Assembly: GCA_050875145.1 (NCBI GenBank)
Contig: JBNMLH010000015.1
Coordinates: 1 to 64,000, forward strand
DNA from: CAG-411 sp050875145
GTDB taxonomy: Bacteria; Bacillota; Clostridia; Lachnospirales; Lachnospiraceae
Length of the DNA: 64,000 bases
Reading direction: 5' to 3'
Positions 33,430 through 41,975 of the stretch are shown here, in pieces. Both the position numbers and the translations under genes were made by a program. Below the pieces are notes generated by a model. That model made no database searches and had not been told where the DNA came from. It saw only the letters and a program-made list of their open reading frames with translations. Positions within the stretch are counted from its first letter, which is position 1. Every line of letters begins with the position of its first letter.

Positions 33430-33810
33430 CTAGCCTTTTATTCCAATTGCTTCAATTTCAATCAAAACATCCTTAGGAAGTCTTGCCACTTCTACGCAAG
33501 AACGTGCTGGGAACTGTGATGTAAAGTATTTTGCATATACTTCATTTACTTTTGCAAAATCATCCATATTCTTAATAAATACAGTTGTTTTTACTACATT
33601 TTCCATAGATACACCAGATTCTTCCAATAATGCTTTTAAATTTCCGATTGCCTGATCTGCCTGTTCTTCAATTCCACCTGTTACTAATTCTCCTGTTGCA
33701 GGAATGATTGGAATCACACCCGAAGTAAATACCATTCCATTTACCTCGATTGCCTGTGAATATGGTCCAATTGCCTGTGGTGCTTTATCTGTTGCGATAA
33801 TGTTCTTCAT
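33430..33810 (-). CDS. ridA: RidA family enamine/imine deaminase
   Basis: A 126-residue YjgF/RidA protein that hydrolyses reactive enamines such as 2-aminoacrylate. Signatures include APQAIGPYSQAIEVNGMVF, GEQ-like GGIEEQADQAIGNLKALLEE, the catalytic Arg in FPARSCVEVARLPKD and the ending IEIEAIGIKG. A trimeric cytosolic enzyme. It lies between gatB and the CPBP gene. Confidence 0.94.
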   Translation of the reverse strand: MKNIIATDKAPQAIGPYSQAIEVNGMVFTSGVIPIIPATGELVTGGIEEQADQAIGNLKALLEESGVSMENVVKTTVFIKNMDDFAKVNEVYAKYFTSQFPARSCVEVARLPKDVLIEIEAIGIKG

Positions 33811-33925
33811 AATAATATACTTCCTTTCTTTTCTTTATAAATATAGTTAAAATATTAAAATACCCAAATGGGTACACACATACAACCCATTAATTTTGTT
33901 TGGTGTTATATGAGAAAGACTAGCT

Positions 33926-35362
33926 TTATTTTTCTAAAATTTCTGTTAAAATCTGATTTACCATACCAGGATCTGCTTTTCCCTTCATCTCCTTCATGGT
34001 CTGTCCAACTAAGAAACCAATAGCTTTCTTTTTACCATTGCGATAATCTTCTACAGATTGTGGATTTGCCTCTACGATTTTCTCAATCGTACTACGCAAT
34101 GCTCCTTCGTCATTGACTGTTTTCAGTCCATGTTCTTCTACATATTTTTCTGGATCAATATCTTCCGCAAAGACATGTTCAAATACTTCTTTCGCAACGG
34201 TACTATTAATGGCTTTTGCATCTGTAAGTGCTACTAATTTAGCCAAATTTTCCGGTGAAAACTTAATATCTTCTGGTTCCATATCATGTTCTTTTAAAAG
34301 ACGCATCGTTTCAACCATAAGCCAGTTGGAAACTTTTTTGGCGGAATGACAAATGTCAACTGTCTTTTCAAAAATATCTGCCATATGCTTCGAACTGGTT
34401 ATTACGGAAATATCATATTCCGGAATCTCATATTCTTTTGCATAACGAGCCATCTTTTCATCACGAAGTTCTGGTTGACGACTCTTTATCTCTTCTAACC
34501 ATTCGTCGCTAATGATAATTGGTACAAGGTCTGGGTCTGGGAAATAACGATAATCCTGCGCATCCTCTTTGGAACGCATCGCATAAGAATACTCTTTCGT
34601 ATCATCCCATCTTCTTGTTTCCTGAATGACTTCCTCTCCAGATTCAAGTAAATCAATCTGACGTTCTCTTTCTGCCTCAATCGCTCTGGCAATCGCCTTG
34701 AAAGAATTTAAGTTCTTCATCTCTGTTCTTGTACCAAACTCTGTTGCTCCAACTTCTCGTACAGACAAGTTTACGTCTGCACGCATAGAGCCCTCATTTA
34801 ATTTACAATCCGAAGCTCCTAAATACTGAATGATCAAACGAAGTTTTTCCAAATATGCAATTACTTCATCTGCCGAACGCATATCTGGTTCTGATACAAT
34901 TTCTATCAATGGAACACCGGAACGGTTGAAATCAACTAATGAGCAATCTCCCCACTCATCATGTACAAGCTTTCCTGCATCTTCTTCCATATGAATCTCA
35001 TGAATCCCAATTGCCTTTTTCCCTTGCTCTGTCTCAATCTCTACTTTACCATCCCGACAAATTGGCAAGTACAACTGTGAAATCTGGTAATTTTGCGGAT
35101 TATCTGGATAGAAATAATTTTTACGGTCAAATTTTCCATTTTTTGTTATAGTACAGTTTGTTGCAAGACCTACTGCAATTGCATATTCTACTACCTGTTT
35201 ATTCAACACTGGAAGAGAACCTGGCATACCTGTACATACTGGACAGGTGTGTGTATTAGGTGCTCCACCAAAAGCTGTGCTGCACGAACAGAATATCTTT
35301 GTCTTTGTCGCCAGCTCCACATGGACCTCAAGTCCAATGACTGTTTCGTATTCCTTACTCAT
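33926..35362 (-). CDS. gatB: Asp-tRNA(Asn)/Glu-tRNA(Gln) amidotransferase subunit B
   Basis: tRNA-binding kinase subunit that activates Glu or Asp on mischarged tRNA. Start 35362 has GGAGG 6 nt upstream; a slightly earlier ATG overlaps the site. Of 478 residues, the zinc site region SCSTAFGGAPNTHTCPVCTGMPGSLPVLN is clear, as is KNYFYPDNPQNYQISQ. A C-terminal YqeY-like tail (KKKAIGFLVGQTMKEMKGKADP) docks tRNA. It is the third gat gene in the leftward operon gatC-x-gatA-gatB. Confidence 0.96.
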   Translation of the reverse strand: MSKEYETVIGLEVHVELATKTKIFCSCSTAFGGAPNTHTCPVCTGMPGSLPVLNKQVVEYAIAVGLATNCTITKNGKFDRKNYFYPDNPQNYQISQLYLPICRDGKVEIETEQGKKAIGIHEIHMEEDAGKLVHDEWGDCSLVDFNRSGVPLIEIVSEPDMRSADEVIAYLEKLRLIIQYLGASDCKLNEGSMRADVNLSVREVGATEFGTRTEMKNLNSFKAIARAIEAERERQIDLLESGEEVIQETRRWDDTKEYSYAMRSKEDAQDYRYFPDPDLVPIIISDEWLEEIKSRQPELRDEKMARYAKEYEIPEYDISVITSSKHMADIFEKTVDICHSAKKVSNWLMVETMRLLKEHDMEPEDIKFSPENLAKLVALTDAKAINSTVAKEVFEHVFAEDIDPEKYVEEHGLKTVNDEGALRSTIEKIVEANPQSVEDYRNGKKKAIGFLVGQTMKEMKGKADPGMVNQILTEILEK

Positions 35363-35402
35363 GTCAACCTCCATCTATTTTTACTGATCTAACTCTTCTT
35401 AA

Positions 35403-36860
35403 TTATTTATCAAAAGGACTTTGATAACTTCTTGTCTGTTCAAACGCATACGCTGCACGTAAAATTTTCTTTTCCTGGAAGCAGTCTCCAATCAATTGCA
35501 CACCAATTGGTAAGCCTTTGTTGTCTACGCCACATGGAACAGATATTCCAGGTAACCCAGCCAAATTCACTGAAATCGTATAAATATCACCCAAATACAT
35601 CTTAATTGGATCACTCAGACTAGAACCAATCTTTGGTGCTGTTGTAGGTGCTGCTGGTCCTAAAATCATATCGTATTTTGAAAATGCTTTATCAAATTCC
35701 TGTTTTATCAATGCTTTTGTACGAAGGGCTTTCAAATAGTAGGCATCGTAATAACCAGAACTTAATACAAAGGAACCTAACATAATTCTACGTTTTACTT
35801 CCGCACCAAATCCCTCGGAACGTGTCTTTTTATACATACTGTGCAATCCATTATATTCTTCTGCACGATATCCATATTTCACACCATCAAAACGAGCAAG
35901 ATTTGAGCTTGCTTCTGCATCTGCAATTACATAGTAAGCAGGAATTGCATAATCAATTAATCCTAAATCAAACTCTTCTAAAATAGCGCCTTTTTTCTCT
36001 AGTTCCTTTGCAGCAGCCATAACTGCATCTGAAACCTCTTTGTCAAGTCCTTCTCCAAAATATCCTTTTGGAATACCGATCTTCATTCCTTTTACATCAT
36101 CTACTAATGCAGATGTAAAATCGTAAGAGTCTCTCTTATAGGAAGTGCTATCCTTTTTATCATAAGAAGCAATTGTCTCTAATATGGTAGCACAGTCTGT
36201 TACATCTTTTGCCACTGGTCCAATCTGGTCTAAAGAAGAACCATAAGCAATTAAACCATATCGTGATACCGTACCATAGGTTGGCTTAATACCTGTCACA
36301 CCACAAAATGAACTTGGCTGACGGATAGAACCACCAGTATCTGAACCCAATGCAAAGAAACATTCATTTGCAGAAACAGCAGTACAGGAACCACCAGAAG
36401 ATCCGCCTGGTACATGTTCTGTATTCCATGGGTTTCTCGTCACACCATAAGCAGAGGTCTCTGTGGTACTTCCCATTGCAAATTCATCCATATTTGTCTT
36501 TCCTACAACAATTGCTCCTGCTTTTTCTAAGTTTAATACAGCTTCTGCAGTATAGGTTGGATAAAAGTTTTCCAAAATCTTAGAACTACAAGTAGTCAGG
36601 ATACCCTCTGTACACATATTATCTTTAATCGCTACCGGTACACCAGCAAGAGGACCGTTAAGTTCTCCCTCTTCTATCTGTTTTTGTACCTTTTTGGCAC
36701 GTTCTATGGCACCTTCTTTATTTACAGTAACATAACTATGAATGGAATCATCCATTTTATCAATCTGTGATAATACTGCCTGTACGGCTTCCACCGCATT
36801 TGTCTCTTTCGCCTGTATCTTTTTTCCAAGCTCTACAGCAGTTAAGTTTAACAAATCCAC
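35403..36860 (-). CDS. gatA: Asp-tRNA(Asn)/Glu-tRNA(Gln) amidotransferase subunit A
   Basis: A 485-residue amidase-signature enzyme that releases ammonia from glutamine and passes it to GatB. The Ser-cisSer-Lys triad is visible: Lys in VAIKDN, and the two Ser in GGSSGGS and SDTGGSIRQPSSF. PTYGTVSRYGLIAYGSSLDQIGP follows. Length is normal. It lies between a zinc-binding protein gene and gatB. Confidence 0.97.
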   Translation of the reverse strand: MDLLNLTAVELGKKIQAKETNAVEAVQAVLSQIDKMDDSIHSYVTVNKEGAIERAKKVQKQIEEGELNGPLAGVPVAIKDNMCTEGILTTCSSKILENFYPTYTAEAVLNLEKAGAIVVGKTNMDEFAMGSTTETSAYGVTRNPWNTEHVPGGSSGGSCTAVSANECFFALGSDTGGSIRQPSSFCGVTGIKPTYGTVSRYGLIAYGSSLDQIGPVAKDVTDCATILETIASYDKKDSTSYKRDSYDFTSALVDDVKGMKIGIPKGYFGEGLDKEVSDAVMAAAKELEKKGAILEEFDLGLIDYAIPAYYVIADAEASSNLARFDGVKYGYRAEEYNGLHSMYKKTRSEGFGAEVKRRIMLGSFVLSSGYYDAYYLKALRTKALIKQEFDKAFSKYDMILGPAAPTTAPKIGSSLSDPIKMYLGDIYTISVNLAGLPGISVPCGVDNKGLPIGVQLIGDCFQEKKILRAAYAFEQTRSYQSPFDK

Positions 36861-36875
36861 ACTCTTTACCTCCTG

Positions 36876-37343
36876 TTATTTTTTTCTTTCTAGCCATGCT
36901 TTCACAAACATCTCATCTTTTGGTTTTTCCTTTGATTTATGTTTCGGTTTTTCCCCCACATTTTCATTAAAAAATGCTTTTTTCACATCTCCTGCTAATA
37001 TCTTCATGCATTCTGGACAATATCTGCCATAACGGATATCACATCCACACCTCTCACATTTAATATAAATATCTGCTCCATCTGGTATTTCCAATCTGCC
37101 CGTCTTTAAAAGCATATCAATTGTCTCTAAAGGGACCCCTGTTTTTTCAGCCAAAATAACTGCTGGTTGCCGCCCATTCTCTTCAATATAATTCTTTACT
37201 TTTCCAAAATCATCATATTCCAGATTCTTACATAGTGTACACTCATAAGCTCCACTACAGGCAGGTTTTAATTCTCCTCCACATTTGCTGCAAAACCATG
37301 GTCTACGCAATTTTAATTGTTCTTGCTGTTCCATCAGCCTCAC
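36876..37343 (-). CDS. zinc-ribbon protein in the gat operon (YvyF-like)
   Basis: A 155-residue protein with two CxxC pairs at the N-terminus (CSKC, CTLC), a central helical part with a MerR/HTH-like segment (AVILAEKTGVPLETIDMLLKTGRLEIPDG), a third zinc site (CERC, CPEC) and a Lys-rich tail. The layout resembles YvyF/flagellar-operon-type proteins, which is tentative. The start may be GTG 37343 or ATG 37334. It is 14 bp after gatC and 15 bp before gatA, so expressed with them. Confidence 0.7.
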   Translation of the reverse strand: MRLMEQQEQLKLRRPWFCSKCGGELKPACSGAYECTLCKNLEYDDFGKVKNYIEENGRQPAVILAEKTGVPLETIDMLLKTGRLEIPDGADIYIKCERCGCDIRYGRYCPECMKILAGDVKKAFFNENVGEKPKHKSKEKPKDEMFVKAWLERKK

Positions 37344-37357
37344 CAGCCTTCCCCTTA

Positions 37358-37651
37358 CTATTCCACTGTTTTAGGAACGACAAAACTGCCGTCTTTTTCC
37401 TCTGGAGCATTTTTCAGAATTGCATCTCTATCGTCCCCATTTTCCACAATGTCCTCACGAAATACGTTATGCACTGGAAACACATGTGACATAGGTTCCA
37501 CTGCTGTTGTATCTAATTCATTCAACTGATCAATATAATCTAACATACTGCCCATATCCTTCTTTGCCTGTTCTTTTTCTTCCTCAGACAGCTCAAGCTT
37601 AGCAAGGATACCAACATATTCTATCGTTTCGTCTGAAATTATATTTGCCAT
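37358..37651 (-). CDS. gatC: Asp-tRNA(Asn)/Glu-tRNA(Gln) amidotransferase subunit C
   Basis: A 97-residue belt subunit that stabilises GatA-GatB. ATG 37651 has AAAGGAG 8 nt upstream. TIEYVGILAKLELSEEEKE at the start and a terminal DGDRDAILKNAPEEKDGSF are family patterns. First gat gene of the operon; the intergenic stretch before it contains a terminator for the preceding gene. Confidence 0.95.
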   Translation of the reverse strand: MANIISDETIEYVGILAKLELSEEEKEQAKKDMGSMLDYIDQLNELDTTAVEPMSHVFPVHNVFREDIVENGDDRDAILKNAPEEKDGSFVVPKTVE

Positions 37652-37773
37652 CACACTTCTCCTTTCGCAATTCACTTCTATCAATATGCCTAGAAACCTC
37701 TCCTATATTGCATATTTTCTCTACTCTATTCTAATGGGATTCGCTAAAGAAAGCAAGGTTTTCGTAGAAAAAA

Positions 37774-37814
37774 AAGGTTACTACGTTAATGCCTCACATT
37801 AAAGTAGCAACCTT
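37774..37814 (-). terminator. terminator between a membrane protein gene and gatC
   Basis: AAGGTTGCTACTTTAATGT and CATTAACGTAGTAACCTT form a long hairpin, followed by TTTTTT on the minus strand, right after the gene ending at 37820. Confidence 0.88.
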
Positions 37815-37819
37815 GCCTT

Positions 37820-38323
37820 TTATTTATATATTCTATAAGCTGTCTGTGCACCAATAACAACCAATACAAGAACAACAACAATTATGATAAGTCGAATCGT
37901 AGCACGACGCTGCTCTCGCTTGTCCATTCGTTCCATCTCTTCTTCGCACCATGCCCGAACTTCTTCTGTATCCTTATAACCTGGAATTCTATCTGCTTCT
38001 TTCAAAACCCACTGAAGGTCTTCTGCTTGAGACACTGCTTCTTTCTTTTTTAGCATACTCTGATAAATTTCTTCTTGCCCCGTCTTTTTCAATTGCCTTC
38101 TCTTTTGTGAATATTCTTTTACAAGTGCAAGAGAATCTTTATATTCTCCCAAGCTCTTTAGACGCTTAAGAATCACATTATAGATATACAACATCAACTC
38201 ATACTGCATAATACACTGTGTACTTTTCATCAACTGTTGTACTTCCATATAGATTTTTTCTTTTTCCTCGTCAGATAATTCATTCGCTACAACTTGTTCT
38301 GCTCCGTTTACTGTTTGGCTCAT
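37820..38323 (-). CDS. tail-anchored membrane protein of unknown function
   Basis: A 167-residue protein. Residues about 1-140 are helical and charged, with many Lys/Glu and a TPR-like rhythm (YIYNVILKRLKSLGEYKDSL, KKEAVSQAEDLQWVLKEADRIPGYKDTEEV). A single hydrophobic helix near the C-terminus (IIIVVVLVLVVIG) is followed by AYRIYK. The pattern of a cytosolic helical-repeat domain with a C-terminal anchor is common in Lachnospiraceae; function is not known. It is transcribed after dapL with its own terminator. Confidence 0.75.
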   Translation of the reverse strand: MSQTVNGAEQVVANELSDEEKEKIYMEVQQLMKSTQCIMQYELMLYIYNVILKRLKSLGEYKDSLALVKEYSQKRRQLKKTGQEEIYQSMLKKKEAVSQAEDLQWVLKEADRIPGYKDTEEVRAWCEEEMERMDKREQRRATIRLIIIVVVLVLVVIGAQTAYRIYK

Positions 38324-38404
38324 ATTGACTCCTTACCTTATAATCCCACTCCTCACACTGCTACCAGCTTAATGAGTACGACTTTTTCTTCTAACTTGTT
38401 ATGA

Positions 38405-39622
38405 CTATAATGCCTTAATGCGCTCAATTGCCTTTAATGTATTTTCCTTGCTACCGAATGCAGTAAGACGGAAATAACCTTCTCCGCTTGGTCCAAATCC
38501 AGAACCTGGTGTTCCTACTACGTTTCCATTCTCTAATAAATAATCAAAGAATTCCCATGATGTCATCTTATCTGGTGTCTTTAACCAAATGTATGGTGCA
38601 TTGACACCGCCATACACTGTAAAGCCTGCTGCTGCAAGACCTTCTTTGATTGTCTTTGCATTATTCATATAATATCCAACCTGATCTTTAAGCTGTGCCT
38701 TTCCTTCTTCCGAATAAACAGCTTCTCCAGCACGCTGAATAATATATGGTGCTCCATTGTACTTTGTTCCATGACGTCTTGCCCATAATGCATGTAATGC
38801 TGTTTCTCCACATTTTAATTCTTTTGGAATAACTGTAAATCCAAGACGAACACCTGTAAAGCCTGCATTCTTAGAAAAACTTCTAAGTTCAATCGCACAA
38901 GTTCTTGCTCCTTCACACTCGTAGATGGAATGTGGTACATCGTCTTCTGAGATATATGCTTCATATGCCGCATCATAAATGATTACTGCACCATTCTTAT
39001 TTGCATAATCTACCCATTCCTGAAGCTGTGTCTTTGTAATGGTAGAACCTGTTGGGTTATTTGGGAAGCAAAGATAAATAATGTCTGGTGTCTTTCCCTT
39101 TGGAAGTTCTGGTGCAAATCCATTGTCTGCTGTACATGGCATATAAATCACATCACTCCACTGCTCTGTGGTTGGATTATAAGTTCCTGTTCTTCCTGCC
39201 ATTACATTTGTATCTACATATACCGGATATACAGGGTCGCATACTGCAATTTTACTATCCTGCGCAAAAATCTCCTGAATATTTCCCGAATCACATTTTG
39301 CTCCATCACTGACAAAAATTTCGTCAGCACTAATGTCACAACCTCTTGCTTTATAATCATTTTCTGCAATAGCAGTTCTTAAAAATTCATATCCTAAATC
39401 TGGTGCGTATCCACGAAATGTCTCGGCTACTGCCATCTCATCTACAGCACCATGTAATGCCTTTATAATAGCTGGAACCAATGGCTGTGTTACATCACCA
39501 ATTCCCAAAGAAATTACCTCTTTATCTGGATTTGCTCCTTTATATGCTGCAACCTTTTTTCCAATTGTTGAAAACAAATAACTGCCTGGTAATTTTAAAT
39601 AATTCTCGTTAATCTGAAACAT
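38405..39622 (-). CDS. dapL: LL-diaminopimelate aminotransferase
   Basis: PLP enzyme converting tetrahydrodipicolinate directly to LL-diaminopimelate, a shortcut in lysine/peptidoglycan synthesis found in clostridia, chlamydiae and plants. Of 405 residues, the signature start INENYLKLPGSYLFSTIGKKV, the segment SLGIGDVTQPLVPAI, FVSDGAKCDSGN and the PLP lysine in SFSKNAGFTGVRLG are seen. AGGAGG precedes the ATG. Confidence 0.96.
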   Translation of the reverse strand: MFQINENYLKLPGSYLFSTIGKKVAAYKGANPDKEVISLGIGDVTQPLVPAIIKALHGAVDEMAVAETFRGYAPDLGYEFLRTAIAENDYKARGCDISADEIFVSDGAKCDSGNIQEIFAQDSKIAVCDPVYPVYVDTNVMAGRTGTYNPTTEQWSDVIYMPCTADNGFAPELPKGKTPDIIYLCFPNNPTGSTITKTQLQEWVDYANKNGAVIIYDAAYEAYISEDDVPHSIYECEGARTCAIELRSFSKNAGFTGVRLGFTVIPKELKCGETALHALWARRHGTKYNGAPYIIQRAGEAVYSEEGKAQLKDQVGYYMNNAKTIKEGLAAAGFTVYGGVNAPYIWLKTPDKMTSWEFFDYLLENGNVVGTPGSGFGPSGEGYFRLTAFGSKENTLKAIERIKAL

Positions 39623-39891
39623 TTTTTACCTCCTATTGTGACTTAGATTTATAAGTTCTTGTGCAAGAAGCAATATCATTTTTACAAATATATATACTTT
39701 GTTATTTTAATACTTCAAACCATTCAGAAATAATATATCGCAGGACACTACTTTTGTCAATCCTTACCACGTATTTATGCCATTTTATGGAAATGCAAAT
39801 TCAAGAAAATAACATCACTTTGATAAGTACAACCGAACCATATAAACAGCAACTAATAGTTCAGTTTTTGTGAGCCTTTCAGAACATTCGT
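39623..39891. other. divergent intergenic region dapL / parE
   Basis: AT-rich region holding the dapL promoter on the left; the parE promoter follows at 39892. A plus-strand 70-codon ORF here has no ribosome site and is rejected. No repeat or RNA recognised. Confidence 0.4.
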
Positions 39892-39920
39892 TTGCATTTT
39901 TTTCCTACTTATGCTATGCT
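39892..39920 (+). promoter_or_regulatory. parE-parC promoter
   Basis: TTGCAT (39892-39897) and TATGCT (39915-39920) are 17 bp apart, about 80 bp before the parE ATG. No other gene lies between. Confidence 0.65.
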
Positions 39921-40001
39921 AAAAAGACTAATGTAAACTAGAATGGATGTTTCGCGGTGAGAAACATTCCCAATAATAATAGATAGCAGGAGGTTGCAGC
40001 T

Positions 40002-41960
40002 ATGGGAAATTATGACGGAAGTCAGATTGTCATACTGGAAGGATTAGAAGCAGTTCGCAAACGTCCGGGTATGTATATAGGAAGCACAGGGAAACAGGGG
40101 CTTCATCATCTTATTTGGGAGATTTTGGACAATAGTATTGATGAACATCTTGCAGGCTTTTGTTCGCAAATTAATATCACCCTTCAAAAAGATGGCGGTG
40201 TATGTATTAAAGATAACGGGCGTGGTGTACCAGTGGATTTACACCCAACCAAGAAGATTCCAACTGTACGAGTCGTTTACACAATCCTCCATGCAGGTGG
40301 TAAATTTGATAATACGGTATATAAAGTTTCCGGAGGGCTTCACGGCGTTGGTTCTTCCGTAGTAAACGCTCTTTCTTCAAAAATGATCGTAGAAGTATGT
40401 CGAGATGGTAATGTTTATCGGGATGAATATGAAAATGGTGGACATCCTACTGTAAAACTGGTAAAGGGAATGCTTCCAGTTATTGGCACATGCCGAAAAA
40501 ATGATACAGGCACCACTGTTACTTTTTATCCAGATTCGGATATTTTTGAAACTGTAGAATTTAAGAGTGATGTAGTTAAGAAAAAATTAAAAGAAATTGC
40601 ATACCTAAATAAGAATCTACAGATTAATTTTAAAGATGAACATACCGGTGAAGAAATTACTTATCAGGAAGAATACGGCATTCAAAGTTTTGTCAAATAT
40701 CTCACAAGAGAAGAAACCGTACTTTATGACGAACCAGTCTATATCGAAGGGAAAAGCGGCGATATCGAAGTCGAAGTTGCCTTTCAATATACTACGAACT
40801 ATTCTGAACAAATCAATGCTTTTTGTAATCGAATCAATGTAGTAGATGGTGGTACTTTGGTAACTGGTTTTAAAACTGCACTTACTCGCGTCCTTAATCT
40901 TTACGCTAGAGAGCTTGGTACTCTGAAAGAAAAAGATGAAAATTTTGACGGAAAGGATATTCGAAATGGTATCGTGGCAATTATTTCCATCAAACATCCC
41001 GATCCACAGTTTGAAGGTCAGACAAAAACAAAACTTGGAAATACAGACGCTAAAACTGCCGTTGATGATGTTTTTTCTACGGAAGTGGAACGTTTCTTTG
41101 ATAAAAATATTGAAATATTACAGACAATTTTAGATAATTCCATGAAATCCTACAATGCAAGAAAGGCAAGTGATAAGGCTCGAAATGCAGTTTTAAAACA
41201 ACTTCATGATGTAGATACCAGAAGTAAGCTTGCTTCCTGTTCTTCCAAAAAACCAGAAGAATGTGAAGTCTATATTGTGGAGGGAGATTCTGCGGGTGGT
41301 ACTGTTAAAACTGCCAGAAATCGAAAAACACAGGCTGTACTTCCTCTTCGTGGTAAAATTTTAAATGTAGAAAAGGCAACATTGGAAAAAATCCTATTAA
41401 ATAATGAAATTAAATCTATGATTGCTTCATTTGGATGTGGCATCGGAGATGAATTTGATATTTCAAAACTTCGCTATGATAAGATTATCATTCTTACAGA
41501 TGCGGACGTAGACGGTGCACATATCAGTACACTTTTATTAACTTTCTTCTACCGTTTTATGCCTGAACTGATTAAAGCTGGAAAAATTTATAGAGGATTG
41601 CCTCCATTATATAAGGTAGAATACGAAACTGCCCCACAAGACAACAAAGAGTCAAAGAAAAAATCCCGAAAAAAATCAAAGCAGTCCAAATATATATTTA
41701 ATGACTACGAACTGGAAAAATTCAAGAAAATTCCCGGTAATAAATTATTAAATGTACAAAGATACAAAGGACTTGGTGAAATGGATGCCGAACAACTCTG
41801 GGAAACTACATTAGACCCAGAACAACGGATTTTAGCGCAGGTTACAATCAGTGACACCGTTGAAGCGGATGAGATTACTACAACTCTTATGAGCAGCAAT
41901 GTTCCGCCAAGACGTTCTTTTATTATGGAAGAAGCGAAATATGCAAAACTTGATATTTAG
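40002..41960 (+). CDS. parE: DNA topoisomerase IV subunit B (GyrB/ParE family)
   Basis: A 652-residue ATPase/TOPRIM subunit. GHKL motifs are WEILDNSIDEH (Glu40, Asn44), IKDNGRGVPVD and GGLHGVGSSVVNALS. The TOPRIM motifs EGDSAGG and DADVDGAHI are present, and the C-terminus has RYKGLGEMDAEQLWETT. GGAGG lies 8 nt before the ATG. It is called ParE rather than GyrB because it pairs with a ParC-like subunit and no gyrase-box is seen; no recF/dnaA context is present. Confidence 0.9.
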   Translation: MGNYDGSQIVILEGLEAVRKRPGMYIGSTGKQGLHHLIWEILDNSIDEHLAGFCSQINITLQKDGGVCIKDNGRGVPVDLHPTKKIPTVRVVYTILHAGGKFDNTVYKVSGGLHGVGSSVVNALSSKMIVEVCRDGNVYRDEYENGGHPTVKLVKGMLPVIGTCRKNDTGTTVTFYPDSDIFETVEFKSDVVKKKLKEIAYLNKNLQINFKDEHTGEEITYQEEYGIQSFVKYLTREETVLYDEPVYIEGKSGDIEVEVAFQYTTNYSEQINAFCNRINVVDGGTLVTGFKTALTRVLNLYARELGTLKEKDENFDGKDIRNGIVAIISIKHPDPQFEGQTKTKLGNTDAKTAVDDVFSTEVERFFDKNIEILQTILDNSMKSYNARKASDKARNAVLKQLHDVDTRSKLASCSSKKPEECEVYIVEGDSAGGTVKTARNRKTQAVLPLRGKILNVEKATLEKILLNNEIKSMIASFGCGIGDEFDISKLRYDKIIILTDADVDGAHISTLLLTFFYRFMPELIKAGKIYRGLPPLYKVEYETAPQDNKESKKKSRKKSKQSKYIFNDYELEKFKKIPGNKLLNVQRYKGLGEMDAEQLWETTLDPEQRILAQVTISDTVEADEITTTLMSSNVPPRRSFIMEEAKYAKLDI

Positions 41961-41975
41961 TGAGGTTGAATAAGG

